Shown piece after piece: positions 12,186 to 24,800 of a stretch of DNA of 64,000 nucleotides. The stretch comes from Clarkia xantiana subsp. parviflora. Lineage: Eukaryota; Streptophyta; Magnoliopsida; Myrtales; Onagraceae. The notes beneath the pieces were generated by a model. It was not told the origin of the DNA, ran no database searches, and saw only the letters and a program-made list of their open reading frames with translations. Both the position numbers and the translations under genes were made by a program. Numbering within the stretch: position 1 is the first letter of the stretch; each line of letters starts with the position of its first letter. The stretch lies in contig JAPTYO010000059.1 of assembly GCA_036873135.1 (NCBI GenBank), forward strand, positions 8,239,066 through 8,303,065. Reading direction: 5' to 3'.

Positions 12186-12836
12186 AGAGGGAGGGAGGAA
12201 GTGAGAGCATTATTGCTATGCTCACCGGTGCTGTTTATTTGTACTATTATTATTGCTATTTGTACCTACCAACCACACCGTGAGGTGGTTTACTTTTTCC
12301 TTAGTTGCTTCTACTGACTTCCATTTCTTATTCGTTTTTCCATTACTGACTCATTTCACTTTATAAACCTTGGTCAAGTTCATCTAAGTTTCTTATTCGG
12401 GTTTTGTAGACTACTTCAGCTTTTGATGTCGTGTGGTTACTAGTAGGTTAAGGATTCACTATAGAATCAGACCGAAGCCTCTCTTCTCGATGTTCTACTT
12501 TCCTAACCACTAACCCTAGTTTTCTTCAACATCAACTTACCAATTTCCAATATTTGAAAGCTGACATTTAATACAACTAGACCAACAAATTGACTGATCA
12601 AACTTCATTACAATTCATCCACTCTCAAAAATCAATAATAATACAGCTGTGAGATGATTTTGGGTTAGAGAGAGATATGAACAAAGCTGTTAACACCAAT
12701 AGTTTGTTTCACCATATCAACAGCAGCACATTAATTAATCATTAACCACGCAACTAACTAACTAACAATCAAATGATAGACTACTAATCCATCCACACCC
12801 GAGAAAAGAAGCAAACCATAAAGTAGAAGCCGTGTA
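12186..12836. other. convergent intergenic region with both 3' UTRs
   Basis: This interval between the stop codons of the plus-strand 156-aa gene and minus-strand SPK1 must hold both 3' UTRs and polyadenylation sites. No coding sequence is visible. Confidence 0.6.
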
Positions 12837-15800
12837 TCAAAGCTCCGAGAGGATGGCTGGGATGTAATGAGATAACTCAGCAGTGAGAGACTGGAAGCCG
12901 TTTACAAGTTGGGTGTGGAAGTCTTGATCTTCTTCTCCAATCAACCTAAAGTGAACCCTAATTGCCCGCTTGCACACCGCCATGAATTCTAGAAGAGCAG
13001 CAATCAGCTGCTGCAGTTCCTGTGACCGCAGTCTCGTCGCTGGCTCCCCCGACAAAAAGGCCGTGCAAACACTAAGGACTCCACTATTTACCTGCAAATA
13101 AATAAATAAATAAATAAATGTAGCAGATGCCCCCCCCCCCCACCCGTCTAAATTGAATTCTGCATATTCATTCAATAAATCTCATCTGCTGCTCTCATGC
13201 CTAGAATGAAGAAGTCCTTACTAACCTCAGTCCACTTCTCAACATCAAGTAATTTACCAAAATTAGTGGTTTTACCTGAACTGCAACACTGCCTTGGAGA
13301 ATCCTCTGAAGACTCTGAAGGCGTGGAAGTTGATCACCTTCAGAACTGCGAGGCTCCTCAAGCTCGTTCCTCAGAGCAGCTGTTCGAGTCTCAATCATCC
13401 CAATCGCATTCTCCACTGGCGAGAACTCCAAAGACTCAGACTTGATCACCACAAGTCTATTCACAAGCGCAGGAAACGACCCCTCTGTCTGAACCACCGT
13501 CCTCCTCTTCCACTGATCCTCCAATCCTCCCTGTGTCTTTCCGTTCTTGGTAAATGGAGTATCAAACAAAAACCGGTCAAAAACACGAGCACGCACCCCT
13601 CCAGTGGACAGAGAGAATATCCTTTCTCTCCTGCTGCCCAAGTCCTCGTCTTCCATAACTGCATCCACAGCAGTAATCTGCAAGTAGCAGACTCCACCCT
13701 CTAACTCCTCTGCTTTCACTTGTCTCGAATCAGGTATAATGTGTAGGGTATGGTTTCCATCCATCTTGGACTCATATATGTGGCTCAGTTTCTCCATTAT
13801 ATCTCCCAACCTCACGTCACGGGCTTCTCTGTAAACATATTCTTTCCTGTCAAGTTTCCCGAATCGACTCCCATAGAATCCAACTCTATAGTATGTTGCA
13901 TCAGTAAAAGGTATTGGGCTTGATTCTTGCTCAAGGATTGACTCATAGATGTTGGTTAGATCCGTGTGGCATTTTGCAAGCTGCCCATAAGCCCTTCTGC
14001 TTTTGAATACGGGGATGACGAGCTCGAGAATGCTTGCACAGAAATGGAAGAGCTCGGCCTGAGAGAAGAGCTTGTTTGCGAGCTGTAGGTATTTTACAGC
14101 AGAATCTACAGTAAGTTTTGAAGCACCGTATCCTTCAACCTCTGCAGCAGAAGCCTCACAGCTGATCTCGTTGCTGACCATTGGGCAGATCTTTCGTAGT
14201 GAAGTCACGTGATCCTTGCTCCAGACACCATCGTTTCGAGCAACAAGAGCCTGTAATTGGCAAAATTAATGAACTCAGATAAACCCTAGCATTTTATGTG
14301 GTGGTGGTGGCAAGATCAAAGAAGAACTTCGTGACGAAGTAACTTATTTTTCTATTCCACAAAACTGTAAATTATCTTACATGATCACAAATTTCCTAAA
14401 ATAGAAAGTTCTTCACTTTCTCAGTAGAACTTCACAAAGGTCCCTTTTCTACCATATCATTGTATAGGACAATCAAAACTATACAAACTTGACATAGAAC
14501 TTTAATGTTCAAGAACAGGAACTTAGCCAATGAGAAAGAAGTCATTTGCCGAGCATACCTGCATCACAACGCCTGCAACAGCAACTGCACACTGAGCGGC
14601 TTCGGCCCAAGATTGCATCTCCTGATGAGCATCACATAAATGCAGCAGCCACATAATATGAAGATCTGGAACAGGTGCAAATGCCATTGCAAGTTTGTAG
14701 TAACTCTCTGCAGCTGCATACCTATCCGTATTCATAACAGGTCCCTATTTTAAGGGGAAAAGAAAAGTAAAAATCAGCACAAGTATTATCGCAATATTTT
14801 ACGAGGTGTACTAAAAGTCAGGTCAGATTAGTAAAAAGTACAAAATTGTGGAAATATTTCAAGACCATTGATTCCAATAGAATCAACGAATCATTCCTTT
14901 GCAAATTCTTGCCCCATAAAAACAAAAACTCACCAAAAGAGCATGGTCAAGGCTACCATCAAGAGCAAGCAGGAGGCAATCAGACAGATGCTTGACCAAC
15001 GCCCAGGACCATCGATTTTCCGATAATCCCTCTGGAATTACTAAAAGAGCATTTTCGGGAAGACCACAATCTTTTAGCAGATCAGTGCTTTTGCCCTCCT
15101 CAGCCATTTCTTCCAAAGACTTGCGAAGTCTCCGTGCTTCGCCACTCTCTTCTAGTGTCCCATCAGATTTCATCTGAGTGACTTGGACCTCAGACATTAA
15201 CTCTGATAATGTGATGGTTAGCATCACTCTGAGCCTTGCAGTTTGCGTTAGATAGTAAAAGGAGCTCTGCAAGTGCATTAATAATATAGATAATATAAGG
15301 ATCAAGTAGTAGATGATTCTGTAAATCCTTCGATTGGGAATATTATTCTCTTCTCATGGAAAATGTGTAAGAAGTAGCATGGTCAAATTCCATGCAAAGA
15401 AGAACCTACCCTGACAAGTATTTGTAGCCCAACAACAGCCTTTTTCCTGATGCTATCATTTCGGAAAACCCCCAGTCTTAGAAGATGGAATGCAGCTTGC
15501 TTCAAGAATCGATCATTTTCCCTGGCTATTAGTGTGGCTCCATGAAGATCAAGCACACCGTAGAGTACAGGAAAAAGAGCTTTCCAAAACTCCAACGATT
15601 GGTTTCGAGAGAAGAAATTCATGAAAATGGCTGTTATGCAATCAAGTTTCCCATAATCAGTAGCTATGCTGCGAGATGCTGCCATCATGGAAAACTTTTC
15701 AGATATCTCCAGAACCTGAAGACTAACGGCAGCACTCAAGTTTTCCTCCCACAGTTCCTGTAGTTAAATATTCAATTGGATAATCTCGACAATAGATGGT

Positions 15801-18800
15801 ACACTGTTCCAACTATTCAAAAAAAAAAAAAAAATAACTGAATGCACAGTTCAGATAGTAAACAATTATAGAATAGAAGGTAAAATAACTCATTATAAAA
15901 AGTATACCAGCTTTTGCCTCAATATTGGGTGCAGGGATTCTCTAAGTGCTTGAGCTGATGCTCCAATCCTAGAAGATTGGGCCTGCGCAAGTGCTTCTCT
16001 TAAGGAATATGGTTGACTAGGAGAGCTTAACTGGGAGTTCACTCTCTGCCACAAGTAACCATTCTCTGGGGTCCCTTGAGGCTGAAACAGAAAATGAGAA
16101 AAAAACACAAAAAAGGAAATTGGTAAATAGAGATACGGGAATTAAGGAGAAGTTATAAAGTGGGGATAGCCTGCAAAAATATACGCAAATCAACTGGACA
16201 TAAAAGATGCACTTATCTAAATCAAACAAGTTCACTTACTCTGACCTCATGTCTTGAGGCTTCAGAAAGATAAGAATTGATTGCTGGAGAAAGCCTTTCG
16301 GAATACTTTGGAGAGCCAGGTCCTTCACCGACAGGGCTTCTAGAACTGCTTCCTAGAAGCATGCTATCAGCAGGTTTTCTATGCTGTAAATTAAGTTATA
16401 CTGTAGTTACGTTTTAGAATTGAGATTTAGAATTTTACCGATCGATTTCCAGCGGGTAATGCTATATTACTATAACAAATGGAAAAGGATCGAACCTCGA
16501 AAAGAGTAAGGCATTCCTCCATGAGTTTGAAAAACAATCTAGTACGGGCAATGCTTTGTTGCCAGGCCTTGGCAAGTGATGCATCATCGAGATTACGAAT
16601 GATTTGCAAAATCACGATTAGAACCTCACGCTTCTCAACAGCATTTAGGTTGTAAAAGACGGGCATTTCATCTAAGATCTGCACAAGTCACAATAAAATA
16701 AGTTCAGTACTGCAGTTCTTGGAATAATACCCTAAAGTTTCAGTTTAACAAGGCCACCACAAACTAGAATCACTTAGACGACTATAATTTTTTTAATTAA
16801 GATTTTTTATTGACCATCCAACTTCTAGAGCACATATTTATATAGCAAAAACTAAAACAAGTGTTCATATCCACTCCAATTTGCTCAGATAAAAAAAACT
16901 AACCAAGCTGAGTTGGAAAATATAAATTTAGCTCGGAATCACTTCTTACTCTCCTTATCTTGAAGTTGCCCATTTTTCCAGTATCATCAGCATCATTACT
17001 TCAAACACAATCTATATATTTATCAGGTGATCCCCCTAATCTAGTCTAAAAACATATCTTGGATCATCTTTCACAAGTTCTGTTATCACCATAGCCCATC
17101 ATTATGCCCCATATGCAAGAACTTCAAATTATAAGGTGACACAAAAGCTTAGTCGCATCTACTTGCATCAAGCATCTTAGTCAGGATGAATTGTGCCCCA
17201 AACTACAGAAACATGCTATATTCGTGTTGGACATTAAGATTGGAAAAAAAAAATGAGCAAGAGAAACTATACATAAAAGAACTGTGGAATTAGCAGTGCC
17301 ATTCACCTGCCCGATGAGTGGAAAATACAACTGTGCAATGTAGAGTTTGTCTTCAGGCTTTTGGTAACGAGCATCATATTCATGCTTGCAGAGTAAAACT
17401 ACTAATATTCTAGCTGCCTGCATAAATTACACAGAAAAATGAATCACTTAACGGAATATAGTAGACACACTACTTTCTAAGAGTTACACTACTCTCTTTT
17501 GAATGGTAAAGGTAATAAATGTTATAGGTAAGACACTAAGTTCAAAGTTGTAGAAAATACAGGAAAATAAGCAAATTCTGATAAGGAAAAATACATTAAA
17601 AAAAAATTATTTTCAGCCTTATTATGGAATATGTAATAGCATGGTTATAGCTGTGGGTGAAATTCAATGTTACAGCCACTATCTAATACTCTTGCCCTCT
17701 AGGACTCACCATGTCCAATAGTGTTTTAGAAAAACATATTGATAGATAAAACTTCTATTTATTTGTTGAATAGAGAGATAGACGGAAAGAGTCATAACCA
17801 TGCTTAACAGTAAAATGCTAGGAAAAGCCCACACACGACGAAGAAAGAATCACTTCAAATATTACATATAAAGAATTAAAGAATAACTAAAAAAATGACT
17901 ATTATCTTATCCAATTATCCAACAAACAAGATATTACATATAAAGAATAACTAAAAAAACAACTATTATCTTATCCGATTATCCAACAAACAATAGGAGG
18001 TTCGTGATGATTTTCAAATCGTTTCTACTGGTGAATCTCGTATCCGTATGCATGAAGATAAGCTAATATTATGGATATATTAGCGCATTTTCCATGGGGT
18101 CCTCTTATCTCTTCCTTCTCCGACCACGGTTCTTGGAAGAAGACCAAGACGCAATCGAAAAGAAGGTATTAGAAACATCAGGTTTTTTTAAAGGACATCT
18201 TTTGATAGTCATATCAATCCTTTATGTGCCCCTGCAACTAGCGTTAGGTAGACCTCAGACACTACTTTCACTAGTTCCACAGTATTTTTTCGTTCATTTT
18301 TTATGCAACAATAGCGGTGAATACCCGGAACGACTTTTTTCTTTGGATTTACAAATTCACTGCGGAATCTTAGGATTCAATGGGTATTCCTGAATAGTGT
18401 GCTTTTGTTATTATTCAGCCTTAGCCTTTTGGCAAGGCCAATGTTAACCAGATTAAGCCACATTTATATCTTTCAATGCAACAATAATATGTTATTTGTC
18501 CTAAGTAGCTTTGTTGGTTGGTTAATTGGTCATCTTTTTTGTCGTGAAATGGGTTGGATTGGTATTCGTTTGGATACTAAAGTTGATTAGATCGAAGAGA
18601 ATGAAGTACATTACATCTAATGTACTTAATTCCATCGATCAAGTCTATTAGGGAAAAATGGAGAAATTCTTTTGTTGCTAGTTTAATTTATGAGATTTTA
18701 GGCATGAAACAGGTTGAATCCATATTAGTGAGTATAAAGAATTCTAAGGAATTAGAAGATGCACTGTGGTGGATAGGGAGTTCTTTGCTAGTAAACGACA

Positions 18801-21800
18801 TAAAATTTTTGATTCGCTTTTATGTCAAGTTGGTACTTCATGGATTTCAGAAAGTGTACATGAGATTAAAATTCATAGAGGATATGGAACATCTCTTTAC
18901 TATTGTCTTATTTGCTATCTTTTCTTTTCTATTTAGATCGAACATCCTTTTTTCCTTCGAGACCCGAGAGATAAAATATTAAAAATGCACAAAAGACTAA
19001 AGAGGGAACTGCAAAAAGTTAAGGAAATGCAAAAAAGACTAAAGAGGGAACTGCAAGTTAAGGAAAAAAAAATACAAAACTAGTGACACTTCTATTATAT
19101 ATTCGTATATAAGAAATTGTTTTTTTTTATTTATTAAGAGAAATTATTGTTTTAGGAAAAAAAAAAAACAAGGTATGATTACTTATGATAAATTATTGGT
19201 TGTAATCACATGCTACCCAAAGTTATTTATTAAAAGTACATTTATTATGGGGTTAAGAACCTATAAACTGTCCAAGGTTTGACTATTGCGAGATTTTGGT
19301 GTCTGGAGTTTCACTTGTTGATATGAGTGTCTGAAGTTTCAACTTTGTTGAAATTTAGTTTTTCATCCATTTTTCAAGTTAAATTTAACAGATTTGAGCG
19401 AAATGACACTTTTGCCATTTTAATATTTTTTTATTTACTAACTTATTTGAGAAAATGTGAAATGACGAAACTACCCTTAGAGTCAAGCAAGAGGATGAGA
19501 CTGGTTTTTTTTTTTGCTATGAGGGGTATTTTTTTACTTTTCATTCGAGCATGTGACTATTGAACAATGACATTTTTTGGATATTTTTTTTGTTCAGGTC
19601 ACGTGGTCATCACATGACTAATTTCTGTTTGACTTAACAGCAAAAACAGACGGAGACACCAAATTTCAACAAAACTGAAACCTCAGACAGTTCATATCAA
19701 CATTTGAAACTCCGGACACCAAAATCTCACAATGGCCAAACTTTGGACAATTTATAGGTTCTTAACCCTTTATTATGTGTCTCTTATTAATTGGTTAGTC
19801 CATATGCTGAGGTGGCGGACTTGGTCCAACTAACAATTTCCCACGGGTGGATTATTAGTAATCATTTCCTAGGGTTTCTTACTTGCTTAATAAGTCTATA
19901 TTAGTTTAGAAGTTAATAATATATTCCTACATTTATTAGGAAACTAGTATTCGGTTAATAGGATTATTAAATCGGCATTAATAGGGAATATATTGTATAG
20001 ATTTTCTATTATTGTAATGGTCAAGTCCTAATTAAAGGACAAATTAATGAATAAAGAAGCAAACAGAAAATTAATTAGAAACTTAGGTTTCAGAGATCGG
20101 ATTCTCTCTCAAACGAGGTTGTGCTCCCCTTGATGAGCTCACTATCCACCATTCCACCATCTATCCTATCCATCACCCCTTCATTCGACCGGGCATAGCA
20201 TTTGGTATCATAGACGATCAAGATGAGCGACGAAATCAAATCCTTGCTACGTGCAGATCAAGACCGTACCATCGCGACACTTGTTGTAATGTCATAAGAT
20301 ATCAAGGCCGTGCAGCTGGCTGTCCAACAGCTGACAGAGGCACTACATAAGGGAACCAGCCCGATCGGTATCAAGACCGGCACAAGAGTTGCAAGTGAGG
20401 AAAAGAGCGTCATCCAACAGGATCTTCAACACGGAGAGGGGACGACTCAGCCACAGGAGAGGGCATTGCACCAGTAGTGTTAAAGGTGTGCGCCTCATGC
20501 CTGAGGCGAGGCGAGGCGAGCAGATGGTCCTTCGCCTTGGTGAGCCCCTCAAACGTCACCCTGGGAATATATTATTATTTATTCTCAACCCATTACTTTC
20601 TAGAGTTAAATAATTAAATTTGATATTAAAAATATATAAATTAATAGAATACTAGGGTTTGTTCTCTAAGTCTCTTCTTTTCTACATCTTTTATTCTTCT
20701 GCGTCACTCACTTATGCTAGTAGGTTCAATATCTACCTGATTAGAGTAAATACCCTACTACATGGTTTGCCGATTTCTTTTCTTTTTTCTATATGATAAG
20801 AATTTTCAGTTGATCATTATAATGGTATTTGCAGTAGATATTATCATTATCTTTAATAGTATAATACTATAACTAAGTAAGTGCGCCTCTTTCAATGAGG
20901 CAATCGCTCCGTGTGCGCCTCAAATTTGAGGCGATATTCAGCCTCATCGCCTCAATGCATCTTAGGCCTTTGACAACATTAGCCGGAACGACGAGTCCCA
21001 AGACAGCAACTCTAAAACAAAAGGAGCATCAAGAAGAAAAGAGGAAGCACCCCATGGCAACAATATAATTTCAGGAGCTAGAAGATCCAGTAAGTTGCAG
21101 CAAAGAAAGGAAAATGAAAGAAGAGATCAGTTGCTAATGTACGCCTAAATAGCAAGAAGCTGCTGCAAATTATGCACCTCTTGCCCAAATGCTGCTTGTT
21201 TTGGATCTGATGCACGATTACTATGACAAGAAGCACCATTCTTTGATCCTCATAAGAAGATGGATCTTCGAGCTCGAGGACAAGCTTGTTTTTCTATATG
21301 GGGTACTGTTACGGTCACTAGTTAGACGGATCGATTATTAGTAATCAGTTCCTAGGGTTTCTTAGGTTTCTTACTTGTGCTATAAGTCTAGATTAGTTTA
21401 GAAGTTAATAATAAATATTTCTACATTTATTAGGAAACTAGTATTTAGTTAATAGGATTATTAAATCAGCATTAATAGGGAATATGTTATATAGATTTCC
21501 TAATATTGTAATGCTTGAGTCATATTTAAAGGACAAATTAATGAATAAAGCAAGCAGAAAAATAATCAGAAACTTAGGTTTCAAAGGTCGGATTTTCTCT
21601 CAAACGAGGTGCAGGGTTCGTACTCCCCTTGATGAGCTTCTAAGTAATTAGGGTAAACCATGGAGAGAATGAAGAGAGCAAAGCAAGTATGATAGAAAAC
21701 ATTGTGTATTGCTCAAAGGTAAGTAATACAAGAGAGGTGGCTCTCCTTATATAGTAGACTTTGGAGTATCCTCCAAGACACTAATACTTAGGGGACTATA

Positions 21801-24800
21801 TGGTAAGACTCCTAAACATGGAGGACTATATTTATAATACTCAAACCTATACTACTCTATCATTCCACCATCTATCCTATCCATCGGTCCTTGCTTCGAT
21901 CCGGGCACGCAACATTAAGTTATACTAAAGTAAAACACGAAGATGATCATAAATCAATGTTTAATCAGCCAGTAAATTCATTACCTTAGCCCGCATAGAT
22001 AATTCTTCATGATCCCAAGTGAGGAAAACCTCCTGTATTAGAACAGATGAAAGGTAGTTTCTGCAAGATGAACAAACATGTAGGTTATTCAATTAGCAAT
22101 TCCTTACTCGGATTGAGCATCTGGAATGTTGGATTAAAATGAAATCCATCAGACATGCTATGCGTTGAACCATTTTACTAACTAGAACTTCTTAAACTTC
22201 CTCTTTCTTGCTAGCAAATACGCAAATCTGTTGAATATTGACCCAGACATACTGTTGCTCTATAGACCTCTTTGTTATGAATGGATATTTATTACTGTGG
22301 TAACATAAAGCTTATGAATTGAGCACCAGGATTACCTATCTGACGGATCCCTTCCAGGCATTTCAACGAAAAGGTCATGATCACATATAACTTGCAAAAA
22401 TGTTAGCTTGCAGTCATGCAGTGCTGATTGACAAACTCCAGAAAATTTGTCCAAGTACAGGGACACCTGGAGTAATGCAAGAGTTCAACTATCACTTTTT
22501 AAGAACTGCTAGTAAGAGATTCCAACGATTACTACCTATTTACAAATTGAAGAGAATTATCAAAGACTAGCAGGACATGGTAGAAGCTCTCTTACTGACT
22601 ATGAGCAATATTCTTATAATTTGGCAAGACTATCCAGGAATCATAGGAGTGATTCTTTTTTTTTTCGAATGTAAAACTTTAGAATATAACAAAAACTATA
22701 AGTGATTCAGTTTCAAACAAATTTTATGTATGCAATAACCTATGCTAATAACTTCTCAAATTTGACGTACCCATCTGGCCCCAGCACCAAAGAAGAAGCT
22801 CCCCTTTTTTAATGTTAAAGGTTAATATATTGTCAATAAAGGACCAAGAAAGAGGTACAACTTATTCAGAAAACAGGGGGCATAATAACCAATAAAGAAG
22901 AAACTCATGATAACCCTAAATCTTTTTTCCATCAAGAAAAGCTTCCTACAGCAAGATCAGAACTCAATTAGAGAGAAGAGAGAGAGATAGCCTAATTCAT
23001 GAGCAATCGCAAAGGAGGAAGTACATCCATAATGCACCAAAAGGGTATCAAGAACCAGCTAAGTGTATCAGATATTTTGCTGAAAAAGGAAAAGCTCACC
23101 AATTCAAAAACTTGACGAGGCTCAATGATTGATAAAAGGTCATAGCAGAAGAAAGCCAAACTGCTGTTCAATCGCTTTGCCAAGTTCAACCCCTTCTTAC
23201 AACGCTCATGCACTTCTGTTAGAAGGCAATCATACAGTTGCAGTATACATTTGAATACACTTTCTTTCAACTGCATTGGTGGAATATCTTCTCCTGCAAA
23301 ACAATCGACAATTAACTGCTTAGCTGGTAATCAGAAATAAGAAATTTAAAGAACCATATGAATTAAAATAGCTGGGAACATATGTACAACTGAGCTGACA
23401 CGAAAAAATCTTAGCTGTACAAATAGAATCAAAGTGCAAAATCCATTACAAGAAGTCATAAAACCATTACATAGCGGTTGTAGACTGGTTCGTCGACAAG
23501 GAAAAAAATGGCTCAATAGCACAACTAATCCTAGACGAATATTTCAATTTCACCAAAATTAGATATTTATGCTTGAAGAAATTAATATACCTAAAGAGAG
23601 GACATGATAGAACTGGCGAGTCTGCTCCAATGCCATCGACTTGACAACTAACTCAAGAAAGAACCAAGCCATTGCTAAAACATCATCATACACTGGTCCC
23701 ACGCGATACCCTTTTGCCTGCAAAAGTACTAGTTACTGAGAAGAATGATAAGAAACAGGCTAGAGTACATTATTAGAATTTTTCATGAGCTGGGAATAAA
23801 ATATGAGGTTCATTTGCATAAAAAGTGTCAACACTAAGTTCGTATATGAATGGCATAAGTTACTTTCGAGCGAGAAAAATTCATATAAAATAATAGTATA
23901 ATTAACTTCCATAACTAATACCACATACAGATAGGAAAGTCCTCCATATGAATTGGCAGTGTATTCAAACAGTACTGGTCAAGGCTAGAAGAAACAAAGG
24001 AAAGAGCTGGGAATGTCGTTTTTCTAATAGACAAGTTATAAGCAGAACCTATGAGGAAATATTGTAGGCCCACCACCCAAGGCCAAAAGTCCAGAATATC
24101 TGCCTAAATAATCATTCAAGAAACTGCCAGTATAAAGTGCTACTTCTTTTAATTAGACCAACGAGCCATACTTAAAAAAGCACAAGACCAATCTTGACTG
24201 AACTGAGCCTTAACTGACACTCACAAGATAATATGACAAGCATGAACCAGCTCACGCCTTAGTATAGTTATAAAAGACAAGGCATCCAAAATAGCTTCCT
24301 TCATGGTGATAGCTGTCGCAATCTATTTACTGAAGCTAGAAAGTAGAAAAAGGATAGCTAGTGGAGTCTCTTACCTTACTACGTGCTAAACTTCCCCAGA
24401 CAGCAGAGAGGCCAGGGTAAACAGGTGGTTGACGTCCCCCAAAGTCATCAAATGCATAATCAACATAGTTAACAAGAAAGCGGTTTCTTTCATTGTCATC
24501 AACTGACTCCTGTTGCGCCCTACAAATAAACTCCATGTATTAATAATAAGGAGAACCAAAGGCATGTAAGTAATCTGTATGTTGCCATGCTTTAGAACCA
24601 GTACCCCCACACACACACACCACAGGCACACACACACGTCAGAATTAAATTTTTCTCCACATATTAAAAGATTAAAAGAAAATACACAGCAGGATGCATC
24701 AAAACTCATTTTAATAAGTAGAATGTCATTATAGCTATTAACCCACTTAATGGGCAGTTCAAGACGACCAGTGAGAAAAACATACCGAGTCAAAATGTTA

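Larger units (their letters stand above)
19848..21914 (+). mobile_element. small non-autonomous LTR retrotransposon in SPK1 intron 21
   Basis: Two direct repeats share most of their sequence: about 19848-20200 and 21308-21914, for example TTAGTTTAGAAGTTAATAAT and GGACAAATTAATGAATAAAG. The first is followed by TTTGGTATCATAGACGATC, which resembles an initiator-Met primer site. A short gag-like frame starts ATGAGCGACGAAATC at 20223 but is broken by stops. Between the repeats lies only about 1.1 kb, partly another insertion (about 20476-20985). No pol is present. The left end of the first LTR is uncertain. Confidence 0.75.

Noticed and set aside
13294..13704. 136-codon plus-strand frame
   Set aside because: Antisense shadow of SPK1 exon 29.
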